From the NCBI RefSeq assembly GCF_041146395.1, contig NC_091008.1, positions 6,151,501 through 6,215,500 on the forward strand: a stretch of DNA of 64,000 bases, read 5' to 3'. This document shows, in pieces, positions 14,935 through 28,739 of the stretch. Made by a program: the position numbers and the translations under genes. The notes below the pieces were generated by a model that saw nothing but the letters and a program-made list of their open reading frames with translations, made no database searches and was not told the origin of the DNA. Source of the stretch: Eulemur rufifrons (lineage: Eukaryota > Chordata > Mammalia > Primates > Lemuridae). The stretch's first letter is position 1. Each line of letters starts with the position of its first letter.

Positions 14935-15400
14935 TGTTAATAGCTTCCTAGGGATGCCTTCACAAATTACAGTAAACTTGGGGGTTTAAACACATTTATC
15001 TTCTACAGTTCTGAAGGCCACAGGTCTGAAATCAAGGTGTTGGCAGGGCCATTCTCTCTCTGAAGGCTTTAGGGAACATGATTTCCATGCCTCTTCGTAG
15101 CTCCTGGAATCCTTGGCATTTCTTGGCTTGTAACGATGTCATTTCAGTCTCTACCTTTGTCTTCACGTGGCCTTCTTCTCTTTGTGTGTCTCTGTCTAAA
15201 TCTCTCTCTCTTTTCTCTTATAAAGACACTAATCATTGGATTTAGAGCCCACTCTCAATCCAGGACTTCATCTGGAGATCCTTGACTAATAATTAATATA
15301 TCTGCAAAGTCCCTGTTTTCAAATTGGATTGTATTCACAGGTACAGGAGGTTATGACTGGAATGTCTTCTTGGGGGACACAATTCAACCCACTACCAGTG
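14935..15400 (+). repeat. Ancient interspersed repeat, class not assigned
   Basis: Contains CACAAATTACAGTAAACTTG, TCTGAAATCAAGGTGTTGGC and GGGGGACACAATTCAACCCA, the motif series of a common mammalian LTR-like repeat also represented at 49505-50100. It ends in an A-run at 15409-15424. Confidence 0.55.
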
Positions 15401-15779
15401 CCAAAGCAAAAAAAAAAAAAAAAAATGTTTTAAATACCACAAGAACTCAGAAAATATTATACTCACGAGCTATTCCTGAGGAATCTAGCCTTGTTTAACT
15501 GAGAAGTGACATTTAAGAAATCTAGCTTAATTTATTTGAACTGCATTTAACTGAGAAAGGACAGGGCAAGCTTTGGCAAGAAGACTGATGTTGAGTATTT
15601 AATCAATTGAATTGTAGACCTAAGACTGAATAAGGCTAGTGACATGGGAAAGGATAGTATGTAAACATTATATAATCCTACAAAGTAGTAAGAATAAACT
15701 AAAACTGGGAAGAATGAGGAGAGAGAAAGGGAAAGTGAAATATTATTGACTACTCTGCAGGTAATAAGTAGGAGCACAG

Positions 15780-17960
15780 GGATGCCATTTTATAAAATTA
15801 TAAACTGGATAGAAAAGAAAAGAGGATTAAAGCATAAGTACAAATATAATTACTAGAATGAAAAATTAAATCTTCCTAAATACCAAAAGAAATTAAGGAA
15901 AAAATTAAAGAAGTAAAGAAAACATACTATATAGAAGAAGTACAGTAAATATTACATAAATTATGTAGCCATTATATGAAATAATTTGACAGTGTTTAGA
16001 CGAATACGTCAATAAATATAAGTGGGTTTAACTTGCCTATCAAAAGAAAAAAAACTTTCCTGTTGATTCATGGAGCAACTCCAACTCTATGCTGATTATA
16101 AGAGACATACCTAAAGCAGTGGGAATTAAAAAGGCTAAAAATAAAATGATGGACAAACTTATATCAAGCTAGTGTGAATCTAATACCAGACAAAGCAGAT
16201 TTCATGCCAAAAAGCATTAATCAAGACAAAGCAGAACACTTTATAGTACTAAAAGCCTCAATTTACAACTAGGGTATAATAGTTATGAATACCTATGCAT
16301 TAAGTGGTACAACTATCAGCATTATAAAGCAGAAACTATAAGAGATAAAAGGAGGAATATAGAGAAACTTATAATAAGAACAGATCAAGTGGACAAAAGA
16401 AAAAGTAAGAACATAGAAACGCTAAAGAACACAGAACTAGACATTTAAAAGGAATCAAAAAACAAAAGCAATCTTCCATGTAGATATAAAAAATCTTTTT
16501 TTAAAACAAATCTTGAGTAAAACGGGAAATGCAAATGAAATTTATGAATTTTTTGGAAAATAATGAAGCACTACATAACCACATGTGCAAGATATATTTA
16601 AAGCACTGATCAGACAGAAGAATTAATAGTCTCAAACACCTACATCAATAAAAATAAGAGAATAAAAACAAACAAATTCTAAATAAAAAAGCCAAAAAAA
16701 GAACAATAAAGAAAAAGAAAGCATAAGGAAGGGCATAATAAATTCTAAGCAGAATTTAATAAGCTAGAAAACAGAGAAATAGCAGGTTAAACTAATAAAT
16801 AAAAATTCTGATTCCTTGAAAAAAATCATTAAAATACAAAGACCAATGGCAAAATTAATAAAGAAAAAAGTACAGATATGCAAAACAAGAATGGCAAAAG
16901 GAAAATTATTAATACAGAGAAATCTACATATCATAAAATAATTAGTATATCTGCATGTAGATAAACTTGAAATTAAATTTTTCAAAATTGATTCCAGTAG
17001 AAATAAAGAATTTCAATAGACTGATATGCCTAGCAAAAATGGAGAAAATTGTCAAGGAACTAACACCAAGCTTAGAAGTTTTCACAGGGGAAATGTACCC
17101 AAGCCTTAAACATCAGATAAACTCAATGCTACTTAGATTGTTTTAGAGTATAAAAAAATAAAGAAAATGAGAAACACCCTCCAAATGCTTTAAATGGGGT
17201 ATAACATTGATACCTAAGCCTGATAAAGATAGTGCTACTATATCACTTATGAATATTGATGTAAAACTCCTTAATTAAATATTAATCAATAGAGTCCATT
17301 GCCACATTAAGGAAATAATAAACCATGGCCAAGTAAAATTTATATAAAAAATGCAAAGATGACTTAGTAACAGAAAATTTATTAACATGATCCGCTATAT
17401 AATAGGTCTCACGAGGAAAAAAATTATATAAATATTTCCTAAACATAGCATGGCACATATATAAAATTTGCTCAACTAATCGATTTCATGGAAACCATGT
17501 TTCTATGAAACCTCTGTCTAAAATGAACTTAGATTATAAATCAACAATGAAATACATTTAAACAATTCTTACACATTTGAAATCTAGAAAACATAATACT
17601 AACTAAACTAAGAGTTAAAGGAGAAAATAAAAACTGAAATTCTGAAATATTTATAATAGATGACAATAAAACTACTGATGTTAAAATCAGCCAGATGCAG
17701 CCATAGCAACACTGAGAGGGAGATTTATAGCCTAAGATGTATTTGTTTTTAAATTAACACAAAAATATTAAACATTTAACTTACAAAGCTAGGAAAAGAA
17801 CAGAGAAGAAACACAAAAATGGTAGAGGAAAAATAATAATAAAGATGACATGAAAATGAAGCAAGCAAGCTAGCAAACAAACAAATTAAAACCAATGAAG
17901 ATGATCATCCAAGCTAAAATCTGGTACTTTGAAAAACTTAGTAACGTAGACAAGTTCTGG
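15780..17960 (+). mobile_element. Ancient L1 ORF2 remnants
   Basis: A-rich and strongly decayed. L1 ORF2-like order is visible: AAACCATGGCCAAGTAAAAT near 17320 corresponds to the reverse-transcriptase region, and CTGATAAAGATAGTGCTAC near 17220 precedes it. No frame longer than about 70 codons survives. Confidence 0.6.
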
Positions 17961-17969
17961 AAAGATTGC

Positions 17970-19995
17970 TGATGAAGAATAAACAGAAGGAATAAGTCAG
18001 TAATATTCAGAACACTACCAGCAAAAAGGCTATAACTACCACACAGGAAAGAATGATGATGTTACAGAATAGAGGTCATGTTCAGCATTCATTCAATGAA
18101 GACCAGATGCTGACTCTGCTTTTGAAACAGGCCCTGAATTTCTTTCTTTGCCCTTTTAAGTCCAGCCTCTTAATCTGGCCATTCCTCTTACTCTTTGCAT
18201 ATCTTCTGCTTCCTTCCCCACACCACTAGAAACCTTACCAGTTCAAGCCCCTAACTTAAAATACTTTTTATTTTCTTTTAGTTGTAAATTCATAGTTTTT
18301 GAAACACAGAACCAAGTAGGTCTTGCCTTTGAATCTCTTCTGCTTTGTCTTATCCCTTTGCAATAAGCACAGGAAAGCATTTGCTTTAGAATGTGATTCA
18401 GTAGGGGAAAAACTAAATCTCTAAGAGAAAAAACTTTAGAGCTAAAAGTATTCTTTACCACATATGTTTGTCCATGTAGACAATTCATTAATCATAATAC
18501 AATAGCCACCTTAGGGGCTGAATCAGAAGGCAATCTACTATTTATCTTGCCTGAAACCCCCTATTTCGGAATACAATTTTTCTTTTTTATAATTGTACAT
18601 TTGGGTGGTTAGCTTAAACAAGAGTACTATATAAGTGGAATATACTAGACCCTTGGTGGAAATGATAAATGGAGATCCCTAATGGTGATGATCACACTCT
18701 TAACATATAGTTATTTACATCTGTTAGCCTTCAGTTAGCATAAAGTCAGCTTGTTTTCCTCTATTCTGTGACATTTTCTTTCAAATGTTTGAATTCGGTA
18801 AACTCTCAATGTGTCTTGTTAGACACTTTTGCCTGTAATTCTTTAAAACCATGTGTGACTTAATCCATATGCTTTTCATTCATTTACAATCAAATCATCA
18901 AAATACAGCCTTTAAAGAGCTATTTGATTTCAAAGAACATTTTTAAATAAGCATTTAAAGCCCTTTGAGAATAAAAATGGGATGCCACATTTTTCCAAGA
19001 GCAAACACAGCACAACAAAAAACACACTCATGCCCAGAGAAATGCAATCTTGTGAGTTTTAATTCTTTTCCATTCTTGGCTAAATGAGCCATCCTCTATC
19101 TTCCTTTAACTCCTGGTAAAGCAGGAAGTGTTTTGAGAAGAGGAAGTAGTATTTTTCAATTAGTATTTAAAAATCAATTTAACTACTGTTTGAGCCGCTC
19201 CTCCTAAGACCTGAGGTCCAAGAGATTGAGGATTCTAAGGGAAGAGCCTGGAGGACTGGTGACAGCCACCATTATCCTGAGTTAAGATTCTACTAATTTC
19301 ACAAATGTTACTGTAGAAATATATCAGAAAGTTACTACCTGGCTTAAAAAGTCTAACCATGTGGACCTGTGAGCTCTGGTCTCTATACTTGCAGAGCAGT
19401 TACCTGATGAAGATGAGTTTTTTGACTCATGGAGGCTTAAGTTCTACTGTGACACTTTTACAGTTGGAGAGAGGTTCCATTGCTCATCTCTGTTGACAGT
19501 CATACATGATTCTTAAATTTCACTACCCTTTAGGGGTGATCTACTTTGTAAATAACAAAGGATAAAAGAAGTTGTGTGAAATATTTGCTTGGAGGTTCAA
19601 TTTTGTGTCAGTGACTTTGTGAGGAATTCATTGTAAAATCAAGGAAGGAACAAACACCACATTGTCTTTGTGGTGAAAATGTTTAATTATTAAGTAGGGA
19701 TTGCATATACTTCCCTGCTCCTCCCTAATTTTTAGAGAAATATTAACACGAGATTGCAAAGTGGATCATTTAGGTGATAGAAATGGGGAATGTAGCTGTC
19801 AAGGACTATGCAAAGATACTTTCTTCAATCTCTTTAAAAGCAGTGGGGGTAAGATCATATTACTGACTGGTGGGTGAAGATGAAAAGACTTTATTATTTA
19901 AAGACTCTAATATGAACTTTTCCTCATCCCCACACTAGTACAAAGGCAAGTCCTCATCAATTCTGTCTCCAGAACATGTCCTGTGTCTGTCCACA
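17970..19995. other. Non-coding stretch, no gene seen
   Basis: Mixed-composition sequence with no supported ORF and no repeat that can be named with confidence. Confidence 0.35.
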
Positions 19996-19999
19996 TCTC

Positions 20000-21965
20000 C
20001 CCAAGTTCACTTGTATTAGTCAGGATTTCTCCAGAGGAATAGAACTCATAGGAAATATACACACAAAATATATAATTTATCTTAAGGAATTGACTCACAT
20101 GATTATGGAGGCTGACAAGTCATTCAGGAAAGTAGAAATTGTGAAAGAATGCATTGTCGATGTTGTAGGATACTTAGACCCCGATAACATTTCAAAGTAC
20201 AAACAGCTGCCTCTTTCAAGGAGAACCGTAACTGATCGGCAGCATGAGTTAGCCTTCAACTTGACAGAACAACTTCATGCAATACTTCAAAAGGAAAATA
20301 TATATCATTCAAGTGCTTTGGCTGAATCAACTGGTACTACCGACTCAACACAGGTTTTATACTTCATTCAGGTTATAATAGGAGACTTTCTTTGCTACAA
20401 AGAGTTACTCGCCCTGAGCACTCTTGCAAACAGAACACAGTGAATAGATATCTTCAACAACTTTCAGGATAAATGTCATGAAGTTGGACTGCATTTGGTA
20501 GGTTTAGTCAGCGTATGTACAGACGGCGCACCTTCCATGACAGGAAAACATGAAGGGTTTATTGCACAGATCAAAAAAGTATTAACAGATCCAAATGCTC
20601 TCGTTTATTTTCATTGTATTAATATGAATATCTTGCATCAGCAAAATCTCCGTGCTAAAGCTACCATTTTAAGTGACACTATGCGACAAGTTATTAAGTA
20701 TTGTTAACTATATTCATGCAGATGCAACACGGCCTCTTCAGTTTTGTAACATGCTCAAGTTGAACGATGAGGTATTCAGTGTGGATTTGCCCTGTCATTC
20801 TAAAGTGCACTGGCTATCACAGGGACGGGTGTTAGCCACAATTTTATCTCTGCAAGAACGTATATTAATAGTTAAATTTTGTGAAGAACAGAATCAGCCA
20901 ATGTGAGTTATTTTTTTTTTTTTTTTTTTTTTTTTTGTTGAGACAGAGTCTCACTTTGTTGCCCAGGCTAGAGTGAGTGCCGTGGCGTCAGCTTAGCTCA
21001 CAGCAACCTCAGACTCCTCGGCTTAAGCGATCCTACTGCCTCAGCCTCCCGAGTAGCTGGGACTATAGGCATGCGCCACCATGCCCGGCTAATTTTTTCT
21101 ATATAGATTTTTAGTTGTCCATATAATGTCTTTCTATTTTTAGTAGAGACAGGGTCTCGCTCAGGCTGGTCTCGAACTCCTGACCTTGAGCAATCCACCC
21201 GCCTCGGCCTCCCAGAGTGCTAGGATTACAGGCGTGAGCCACCGCGCCCGGCCTATGTGAGTTATTGAAAGAAGATTTCTATAAGAATGCAGCATTTTTG
21301 TGTGATATCATGTCAAATCAAAAATGACTTGAATATTTCTTTGCAAGATAAAACTAAGGATATATGTGGTATGTGGCAAAAAAAATCCATGCATTTCTAA
21401 AAAAGCTGTCTGTTTTCAAAACACTTCTTCTTCAAAAGGAAATTCGGATGAACATTTTTCCCAGTTAGCAAAGGTCATTAATGGGCGAAATGATATATGT
21501 GAATCATTTGATGAATACACAGCCATTATAGACCTATTATTAATAATTGGAGAATGCAACGAAAGATTCCCTGACTTTGAGAATCATGACATGACACTCA
21601 AATTGGCATTTCGACCTCACCTAGTTGGCATCACCAAGGCATCTAAAGAACTACAGATGGAATTGATTCAGCTCTCAGTAGATGACATTTTAGAGTCGTC
21701 GTTTGATGCTAAGAAAGATCCAACTGAAATATGGAAAAATGCAGTAGAAGGCCCGTGCCTTTGGCAACATGCCTGAAAAATGCTTTCGTGCTTTTCAGCC
21801 ACTTACTGCTGTGAATCTACATTCTCCTGCCTAACCCAAATCAAGATGCCCTTAAGGTCACAAGTGACTGATACGCATCTAGAGGATCAGCTGACACTGC
21901 GGACCTCCACGCTGCAACCAAATATTTACATGCTTTCCAACAAATAGCCAATACCACAAAGTTAT
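20000..21965 (+). pseudogene. Decayed hAT-superfamily transposase (Charlie/GTF2IRD2-like)
   Basis: The protein trace runs in order along the plus strand. KECIVDVVGYLDPDN and PLSRRTVTDR are at 20130-20240, CTDGAPSMTGKHEGF at 20516-20560, CHSKVHWLSQGR at about 20790, and the C-terminal hAT dimerisation motif CCESTFSCLTQIK with LRSQVTDTHLEDQL near 21806-21895. These are hallmarks of hAT transposases and of domesticated relatives such as the GTF2IRD2 and ZBED families. Lesions are few: an in-frame TGA at 20441, a frameshift near 20700, an Alu insertion at 20911-21254, and further stops and frame changes after the Alu. No N-terminal BED zinc finger is visible. The preceding TTAGTCAGGATTTCTCCAGA segment (about 20014) is a separate common repeat motif. 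It is most likely a fossil transposon or a retrocopy of a domesticated gene, not functional as one protein. Confidence 0.8.
20911..21254 (-). mobile_element. Alu (strepsirrhine type), antisense, inside the hAT transposase
   Basis: The T-tract at 20911-20936 is followed by GAGACAGAGTCTCACTTTG and the element ends in CACCGCGCCCGGCC. The target-site duplication ATGTGAGTTATT is at 20901-20912 and 21255-21266. The perfect duplication and retained CpGs suggest a fairly recent insertion that post-dates the hAT sequence. Confidence 0.95.
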
Positions 21966-21969
21966 TGAA

Positions 21970-24185
21970 GGTTGATTAACTTTAAAATTAACAAATAGTT
22001 TTTTCATTTTTTGAAATTAAGTACACAGTGGTTTGATTTTTACAAAATAATGTACCTTTTAAAGTATATCTAATTGAAGTTTCTTGAATGTGGTCTTATT
22101 TGATTACAGCTGAATTAATACGGCCTTCCAACATGAAAAGTTTCCCCACCCCCGAATTAGTGGTTCAATTTAGTCATTGTGTATACAAGCAGAAAGTTCA
22201 GAGAGTTAAAACAAAAAATAAAAGTTACACAACTCTTCCGAGTGTGTGTTGGGAGAAGAAAACAGCTTTGACTGGGTGTGTCTTCCAGACCGAGCCTTTT
22301 GTTTCGTCCTGGCCCATCTGTTGGATCGTTAGATCCTGGGGCTTGTTGAGAAGGGAGCCCTGAATCAGGCCAATCCATCCATCTCTTCCTGAAGGCCTGC
22401 TGTGGGAAACCGCCCTGTCATTAGTTGTTTCAAGTTCTCAGTTTGCCGTCAGAATACTGTGGAGCCGACGCTGAAAGGGAGTTAATCAAAGGAACATTCT
22501 TCAGACTTGAAAGTCAAGAGTAAGGCAATAGAATTATGATTCTGGGACTACTTTCACAAAGAACTGACTGAGCACCCTGGTTATAAGCTTCACATTTTAG
22601 CTTATTTTGTGTTTCAACTTGTTTCAAGGGGCAGTGCCAAAAAATGTTTTTTAATAGTTTTTCTGAAAATCTTATTGTTCATAATGACCTTTCAAAAACT
22701 TGGAACTTCTCTTTGTACCAGTTTTGTCCTTTTCAATTTGGCAAAGAGGGCTTTGTGTGCTTCTAATGGAACTTTTGATTTTCAGTGTTTTTTTTTTTTT
22801 TAATTATGCTGATAATTTCAGTAGGAATGGAGAACTAACTTTTTATTCAGTCTTTTTCTGTTATTTGCTGAAGATATGTCAATCCACTTTGCTCATACTT
22901 AAGTGCCTGTTTTGTCAGATGGAGGCACAAAGAGGAGAGGCTGTGGTACGGATCAGAAAGCGTGGTCTATTAATGCAAAAATATATACTGTTCAAAAAAT
23001 GCGGGTCTTGGGGGGGGGTGTAATCTTGAGGCCAACTCCCAAATTTGAATCTTTGAATGATTTTGAGAAGAAATGTCTCAAAAAAAATTAAATAACTTGT
23101 CAGGTTACGCAGATAGAAAGGGAACTGTGAAGGTCTTTGGGGGTCATGTAATCAAAGTTTAGTCTTCGCATCATTGTAACGTACAAAAGTTCAATGACAT
23201 TGAGAACTTCATTGAGGTCCCAAGTCTGTTGGGCCTACTGTGGTTTGTGCCTTAGAATTTTTCAGGTATTTCTGAGGTCACGTTTAAATAGAAAGTTCCA
23301 TATGGTATTAGTTAGAAGTGGTTGTCCTATTAGAGGAGAGAGATGTATTAAGGCTAGTTGGTAGAACAGGGATATATTAAAATAAAAGTATAGCTTAAGG
23401 TTTAAAAGCCACATTTCAGTGTGGTAGAAGGTCTTACGAAAGACATTGAAAGCTGGGTTTTCAATTTTAGTTTCGTGTTGAATTAATAACAGAGTATATT
23501 GGGCTGGGCATTCTGAGTGGAAGTACCTATAGGAATAAGATGAGTCTGGCCAGTGAGACGTAGAGGAAGGGTTCTTCCCTGCTTCTGAGTACTTGTACCC
23601 TAAGAATGGGATGCGTGGCCATTTGGGGTTCAACCAAGTGGAGTCTAAGTTTCTGCAAAGACCAAACTGTGCCTGCACTGCCCTGAGTTGGCATTTTCTT
23701 TATGTTAATCATATTATGGAAAGATAATCTTTAATTAAATAAATGAATTAACATCCAGGAAAGGTGCAAAAATATGATTAGGTTAGTTCCACCTTAAGGG
23801 AAATTTGGCAAACGTGACTCAGGAAGGAAGATGGAAGATTATAGGGGACAGACCTGTGTGTTACAGATTTATTGAGTCCGTGTGCTTCAGTGCTCCTGGT
23901 TGCTGAGCCTACTGCGTGTTTCACCCCTGCTGGGCTGCAACCATACAGTAAATCAAGAGTTTGCAAGTCTGTGTTGCCTCACTTGTTCTAGCTGTCTGCA
24001 TTGTTCCCTGGAAGGGGCTTCAGGTGGGAAACAGGGAATGCGGTTCTCCTGGTGAGTTGGCTTGTTACTGGAGCCAGCAGAGCTGTCTGCTGCTTAGTTT
24101 GAGCTGCCTCCGTGTCCCAGGAGGGTGGGACCCGAGAGGGGAGTCATGCGAAGTGGAGTGTCTGCAAGAAGCCAACACCTGTAAA
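21970..24185. other. Non-coding stretch, no gene seen
   Basis: A 138-codon minus-strand ORF at 23262-23678 lacks recognisable motifs. A run of nine G lies near 23010. No named repeat was identified with confidence. Confidence 0.35.
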
Positions 24186-24189
24186 ATGA

Positions 24190-24840
24190 GAGAGAAGTCT
24201 GGATTAAAACCCCAGTTCTGCCTTTTGACAGCTATGTGACCTTGAGCAAGTTAATTTACTTAATCCAGTTGCCTCACCTATACAATTATAACATTATATA
24301 ATCTTCATAGACTCTTACTGTGTTCCAGGCACTGTGTTAAGCTCTTGCCAAATATTATTACTGTAAGATAAGGACTATTATGATCTCCTTTTACAGATGA
24401 GGAAGAAAATATTGGAGAAGTTAAATAATTTGTCCCGGTTATGTTACTAGTAGGTATTGGAGTCCAGAGTCTGGATTTGAACCCTGCAGCTTGGATTCTG
24501 ATGTGTGTTCTCTTGAACACCACAGTTACTTCATGGGATTGTTGTTTACAAGCTCATGTCTTAAAATGTACAGAATGCAAATATATAAAGTGCTTAGCCC
24601 AGTACATCACACACAGTGAACACACAATGATTATTAACCATTTATTACTATTGTACATTAAGGGCTATATATATTTTAATGCACACAAACTGTACCCTAA
24701 AATTAGAATTATCAAATAAGGAAACTGGGAGTCAGAGAGATGAAGTTCATGCAGCCGATAAGAGGCAGACCTGTGATTTAAACCAGGTTTTTCTGACTCC
24801 AGAGACCGTGTACTACCAGTAGTGCGCGACATGTAGTGTG
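24190..24840 (+). mobile_element. MIR SINE fragments (two or three copies)
   Basis: Typical MIR strings: AGCTATGTGACCTTGAGCAA near 24230, TTTTACAGATGAGGAAGAAA near 24390, GATTTGAACCCTGCAGC near 24475, and a further copy with AACTGGGAGTCAGAGAGATG at 24723. All are sense-oriented and diverged. Confidence 0.7.
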
Positions 24841-24849
24841 AGGATTTCC

Positions 24850-26390
24850 GAGGACCCAGAGTTAGCGTCAAGGCTCTACAAATTTATGGTTGTGCTAAGC
24901 CTTTTCTGCAGACAGAATGTATAATATATTTCACACACGTATGTACTATTTCAGATGATGTGATGAACGTACAGAAACCTATTCTTGTAATTAAGAAAGC
25001 ATAGGTTCATCAATAAGGCTATATAATCCATAATATCTCCTTGCCATTATGCATTTTTCTCAATGGTCACCTACTAAAAGTACAATTACTCCTAAGTGGA
25101 AATTCATGAATATTTTTGGAGTTATATATTGAAGTTATCTTTATATTTGGAATATTTTGATATAATAAATAAGTTCGTAAGTCTGCATGATTAGTAGGAC
25201 TATGCCTATCATACATACACTGACTGGTACACGTTTCATATACCAAGAGGAGGATTATGAGAGTGAAGACACTACAGTGCACTGCACAGACACAACAGGG
25301 GAAGGAAAGAAGCTGTAAGTATCTTATTCGTGGACATGCACCATAAATTTCTTACTGCAGTTTTAATGGAGGAAAACACACGCAGAGCAAATTAAAAGCA
25401 ACAGCTTTGGCTATTGAAATGTGAATACCTAAATTGCCAAAGCCCTTTGTGGAATTTAAGAAGTGTGATTTCTATTAAAAACAATGGGATTCACATGGCC
25501 CTCACTCTGAGAAAGCATCTGAGAATTTGTCCCTTAAGGGTCAGATGAGTTATGAGCGTTTGAAAAGAGAAAATTTAGAGTCAATTTTCCAACTCAGCAT
25601 TGCACTGGGGACTGTGGAAAGGGAGAAAATCCGATTCCTGTATGGGACAGCGTACAAGACAGGAAGCTAAGCAAGTTTTTACTTGAGTCTTCATGATGTG
25701 CTGTTCCATGAATAAATAATTTGAGATATCTATCAACTCTCTCCTCAGTGCCACTTATTTAATTTTAAACTTCATTTCTACTTGGACTATGCATTGCATT
25801 TATAATTTAATTTTCTGTCTCATTTTAGTGATTATTTAAATCAAATTTGTTGACCCATAGAATTATGGTGAAAAAGACTCCAGGGAGTGAGTACTGGGGA
25901 TCAGTGTAGGCTTCGTTTGTTTGTTTGTTTTAGCCTAAGAGCCCTTTCTTCAAGTGAAGTCCAGTGTGTACACAGATGAGAGTGGAACCGTTCTGACGGA
26001 TGCCGTGAACCTCACCCCTTACCAAACCCGCCTCTTCAGCCCCGTCCCACACTGTGGTCTTGTGGCCTCTGAGACACTTTGGAGGAATGCTTGGGTCTGG
26101 TAAACACACTTTAAAATCTTTTACAAGGATAAATTGTCTATCCAACCATTTCCCAAACAGATTTTCATTTTGGGAGAAAGTTTAACGTGCATATCCTTTT
26201 TATGCCTCTTCTTGAAAGAGTGATTAGTTATCACCCAAGAGATACTAACTTTCTCGTGGTTTATCATCTCTGATGGTGAGAAATGAATTCCTAAAGATTG
26301 AATGCCTTACTATATATATCACTGCATTTCTATGCCGTGAAGGAGTTTTGAGTATAGTATGAATGTACTATGGTAATATAAATCAAAGCA
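24850..26390. other. Non-coding stretch, no gene seen
   Basis: AT-rich, with a short TTTG repeat near 25915-25930. Short ORFs have no recognisable product. Confidence 0.35.
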
Positions 26391-26394
26391 TACC

Positions 26395-26600
26395 TAATTG
26401 AATTAATAACAGAAATCAGTGCTACCATTTGTTAAGCACATATATGAGGCACTCTGCCTACGTTTTTTTTACTCATTTAATTCTTATAGCATCTCTATGA
26501 ACTGGACATTATTACCTCCACTTTCCGAATGGGAGGATCGAGGCTCAGGGAGCTCGTGGTGACATGCCAGGAACTGGCAGAGCTGGGGATGCCGTCCTGG
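26395..26600 (+). mobile_element. MIR SINE fragment
   Basis: GCTACCATTTGTTAAGCACA, ACTCATTTAATTCTTATAGC and GAGGCTCAGGGAGCTCGTGG follow MIR order. The 80-codon ORF overlapping it is repeat-derived. Confidence 0.7.
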
Positions 26601-26689
26601 TTCTCTCTGGTTTCGTGCCTAGACTCTTCCACCACGCCACCTGCCTTTATGTATGTGCTGAATTTTATATTCTGCCAATGTCTTTCAAA

Positions 26690-27785
26690 TCTGTTTGTAC
26701 ATATTTTTATATATACTACACACACACACGTCTCTTCTAAGACAGTGCTAAGAGTAAAAAAGTTGTGTTAAGATTGATTATACTCTGATAGAATCTCAAG
26801 TTATAAAAGTGGGCAATCATATATAAAATTTATGACTGAAATAGTTTGACTTATTTTGGAGTTGGTATATATTTTGAGAATTTCTATAATAATTTATGTT
26901 CATTCGTTTAGTATTTCTGAGAAGCAAATTAACTCATAGGTTAGGGTACAGGGTAAAGAAAAAGATTGATAGACTCCAATATAGAAACCAGAATTCCTTA
27001 AAGAAATGGCAGACTTCACGGCTGGAACAGGAACAGTATTGGGTGATCTCGAAACATCTGGTGGTACCAAACAGTAAAGAAGTGTTCAAAAATGGTGGGG
27101 GCATATCCAGAGGAACCAACTTGAAAATGTTCCATTGGCCAAATCTGAGATTTTTTTTGAGCAATAATATAACTAATGATAACAGATTATGACCTATATA
27201 AAAAACAAGTACCTAATGATACAACTAAAAAATTAAGTAAATGTAGAAAAGCAGCAACTCTTTTTTATAGTATATTTCAGTTAATAAATATGGAAGAAAT
27301 GATGGAAGGAGAAAAATCATCATTTTGCAAACACTGTGGTAAACTGTAGTGTTGCAGGCATGCATCATCAATGATTACTAAAACTAATGGAGAAGAGTAT
27401 GATGATGAAAATTAGGATACTCACCTGTCTCAAAGTATCTCCCTACAAGATACTTCTCAGTTGCAAAAAGAAGAATGGTAACTTTACATTGGAAAACTCT
27501 GACAGACTCATCATAACCAAGTGACCGAAGTTAACATCACCAGTAATGAGACAGATTGATTTCACGTAGTGCTAAGAACACAGCATCATATTTGTGGTAT
27601 TTTTTTGCCAAAAATGCATAACCTGAGTTTAATCATGAGGGCACCTCTTCTGATCTTGTGTTCTCTTGCAGCCGATACTCTAATGGGAAATGTCTCTCTT
27701 TCCTAATCAGGAAAAAACTCTCGGAAAGGATCTCCACCTCTCTGCTGAAAGAATCCAGTGTGCAAATCCTATGGCTAAGTTGTAG
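26690..27785. other. Non-coding stretch, no gene seen
   Basis: A 98-codon ORF at 26896-27192 has no recognisable domain or codon signal. Low-complexity CA and TA tracts lie near 26715-26730. Confidence 0.35.
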
Positions 27786-27789
27786 TCCT

Positions 27790-28385
27790 CATTTTACTAG
27801 GTTCCTGGCATCATTTGACACACTGTATCACTTCCTCCATTTGGAAACTTTCTTCTCTTGGCTTCCATGATGCTATACTCTCCTGCCCTGCTCACTCGCA
27901 TTCTTTGTTGTGCTCCCTCCCCATCCTGAGAGGTCTCCATCCAGTTCTTGCCTAGTTCACCTGCCTCCTCATTTACCCCTCTCCTCCCACTCCTCCAGCC
28001 ACACTGGCTTTGCTGATGCTTGACCACACCAGGCTTTCCCTGCCTCACATCCTCGCTGTTTCCTTTCCTCACCACCTGGTACACTTCTGCCTCATACACC
28101 TGCAAGGCTACCTCCCTCACTTCATTAAGGTCTCTGCTCAAGTATCATTGCTCTACCCCCTACCCCAGGGTCATTCTGAATTTCCTTACTTGGCTTTATT
28201 TTTCTTTCGAAAGTGATCATGATCTGAACTTACGTAATTATTTGTTTACCCGCTTTGTTTACCTTGCTAGACGATAAGCTTCCTGAGGGCACGGACTTGG
28301 TCCGTCTTGTGCACTGCTGTATCCCCAACGACTAGAACAATGTCTGGCATTTAGTAAGTGCTCAAAGATATTCAACAAAGTAATA
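27790..28385 (+). mobile_element. L2 (LINE2) 3' end
   Basis: CTTGGCTTCCATGATGCTAT near 27860 belongs to the end of ORF2. CTCCAGCCACACTGGC near 27990, GGTCTCTGCTCAAGTATCA near 28130 and GAACAATGTCTGGCATTTAG near 28335 belong to the 3' UTR. The order is that of a continuous L2 3' end. ORFs of 60-114 codons here are repeat-derived. Confidence 0.8.
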
Positions 28386-28700
28386 CATTTATGAGTTAAA
28401 CAGCTCCATGTGAAATGACAGTGCTTTGTTCTTAATTTTAGTCAAATTAACCACACTCTTGGTTTTCCAATGTTCATTTCTTTAGTTCTGTAGTGGCTAC
28501 TTTAGACCTAATACATGGAATTTATAAGCTCAATCCTGATTTTATAAACCTTGTACATTATTTCTTCAGGTTTCAACTTTGTCCTATTCCTATGTGTATG
28601 TTCTTTAATGTGAGAGTTTTACTTTGAAATAAGGAAGACATATATTCATACATGTTTGAATTTTCAGTGATATGCTTAGGTTAATTATGTGTTTCATGCA

Positions 28701-28702
<2 letters not shown>

Positions 28703-28731
<29 letters not shown>
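28703..28731. repeat. (CA)n microsatellite
   Basis: About 14 uninterrupted CA units. Confidence 0.95.
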
Positions 28732-28733
<2 letters not shown>

Positions 28734-28739
28734 TCACCA

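Noticed and set aside
23262..23678. 138-codon minus-strand ORF
   Set aside because: No recognisable domain, no start context or gene structure; long enough to occur by chance in 64 kb of sequence.
27797..28277. ORFs of 68-114 codons on both strands
   Set aside because: They lie within an L2 3' end, which is non-coding there.
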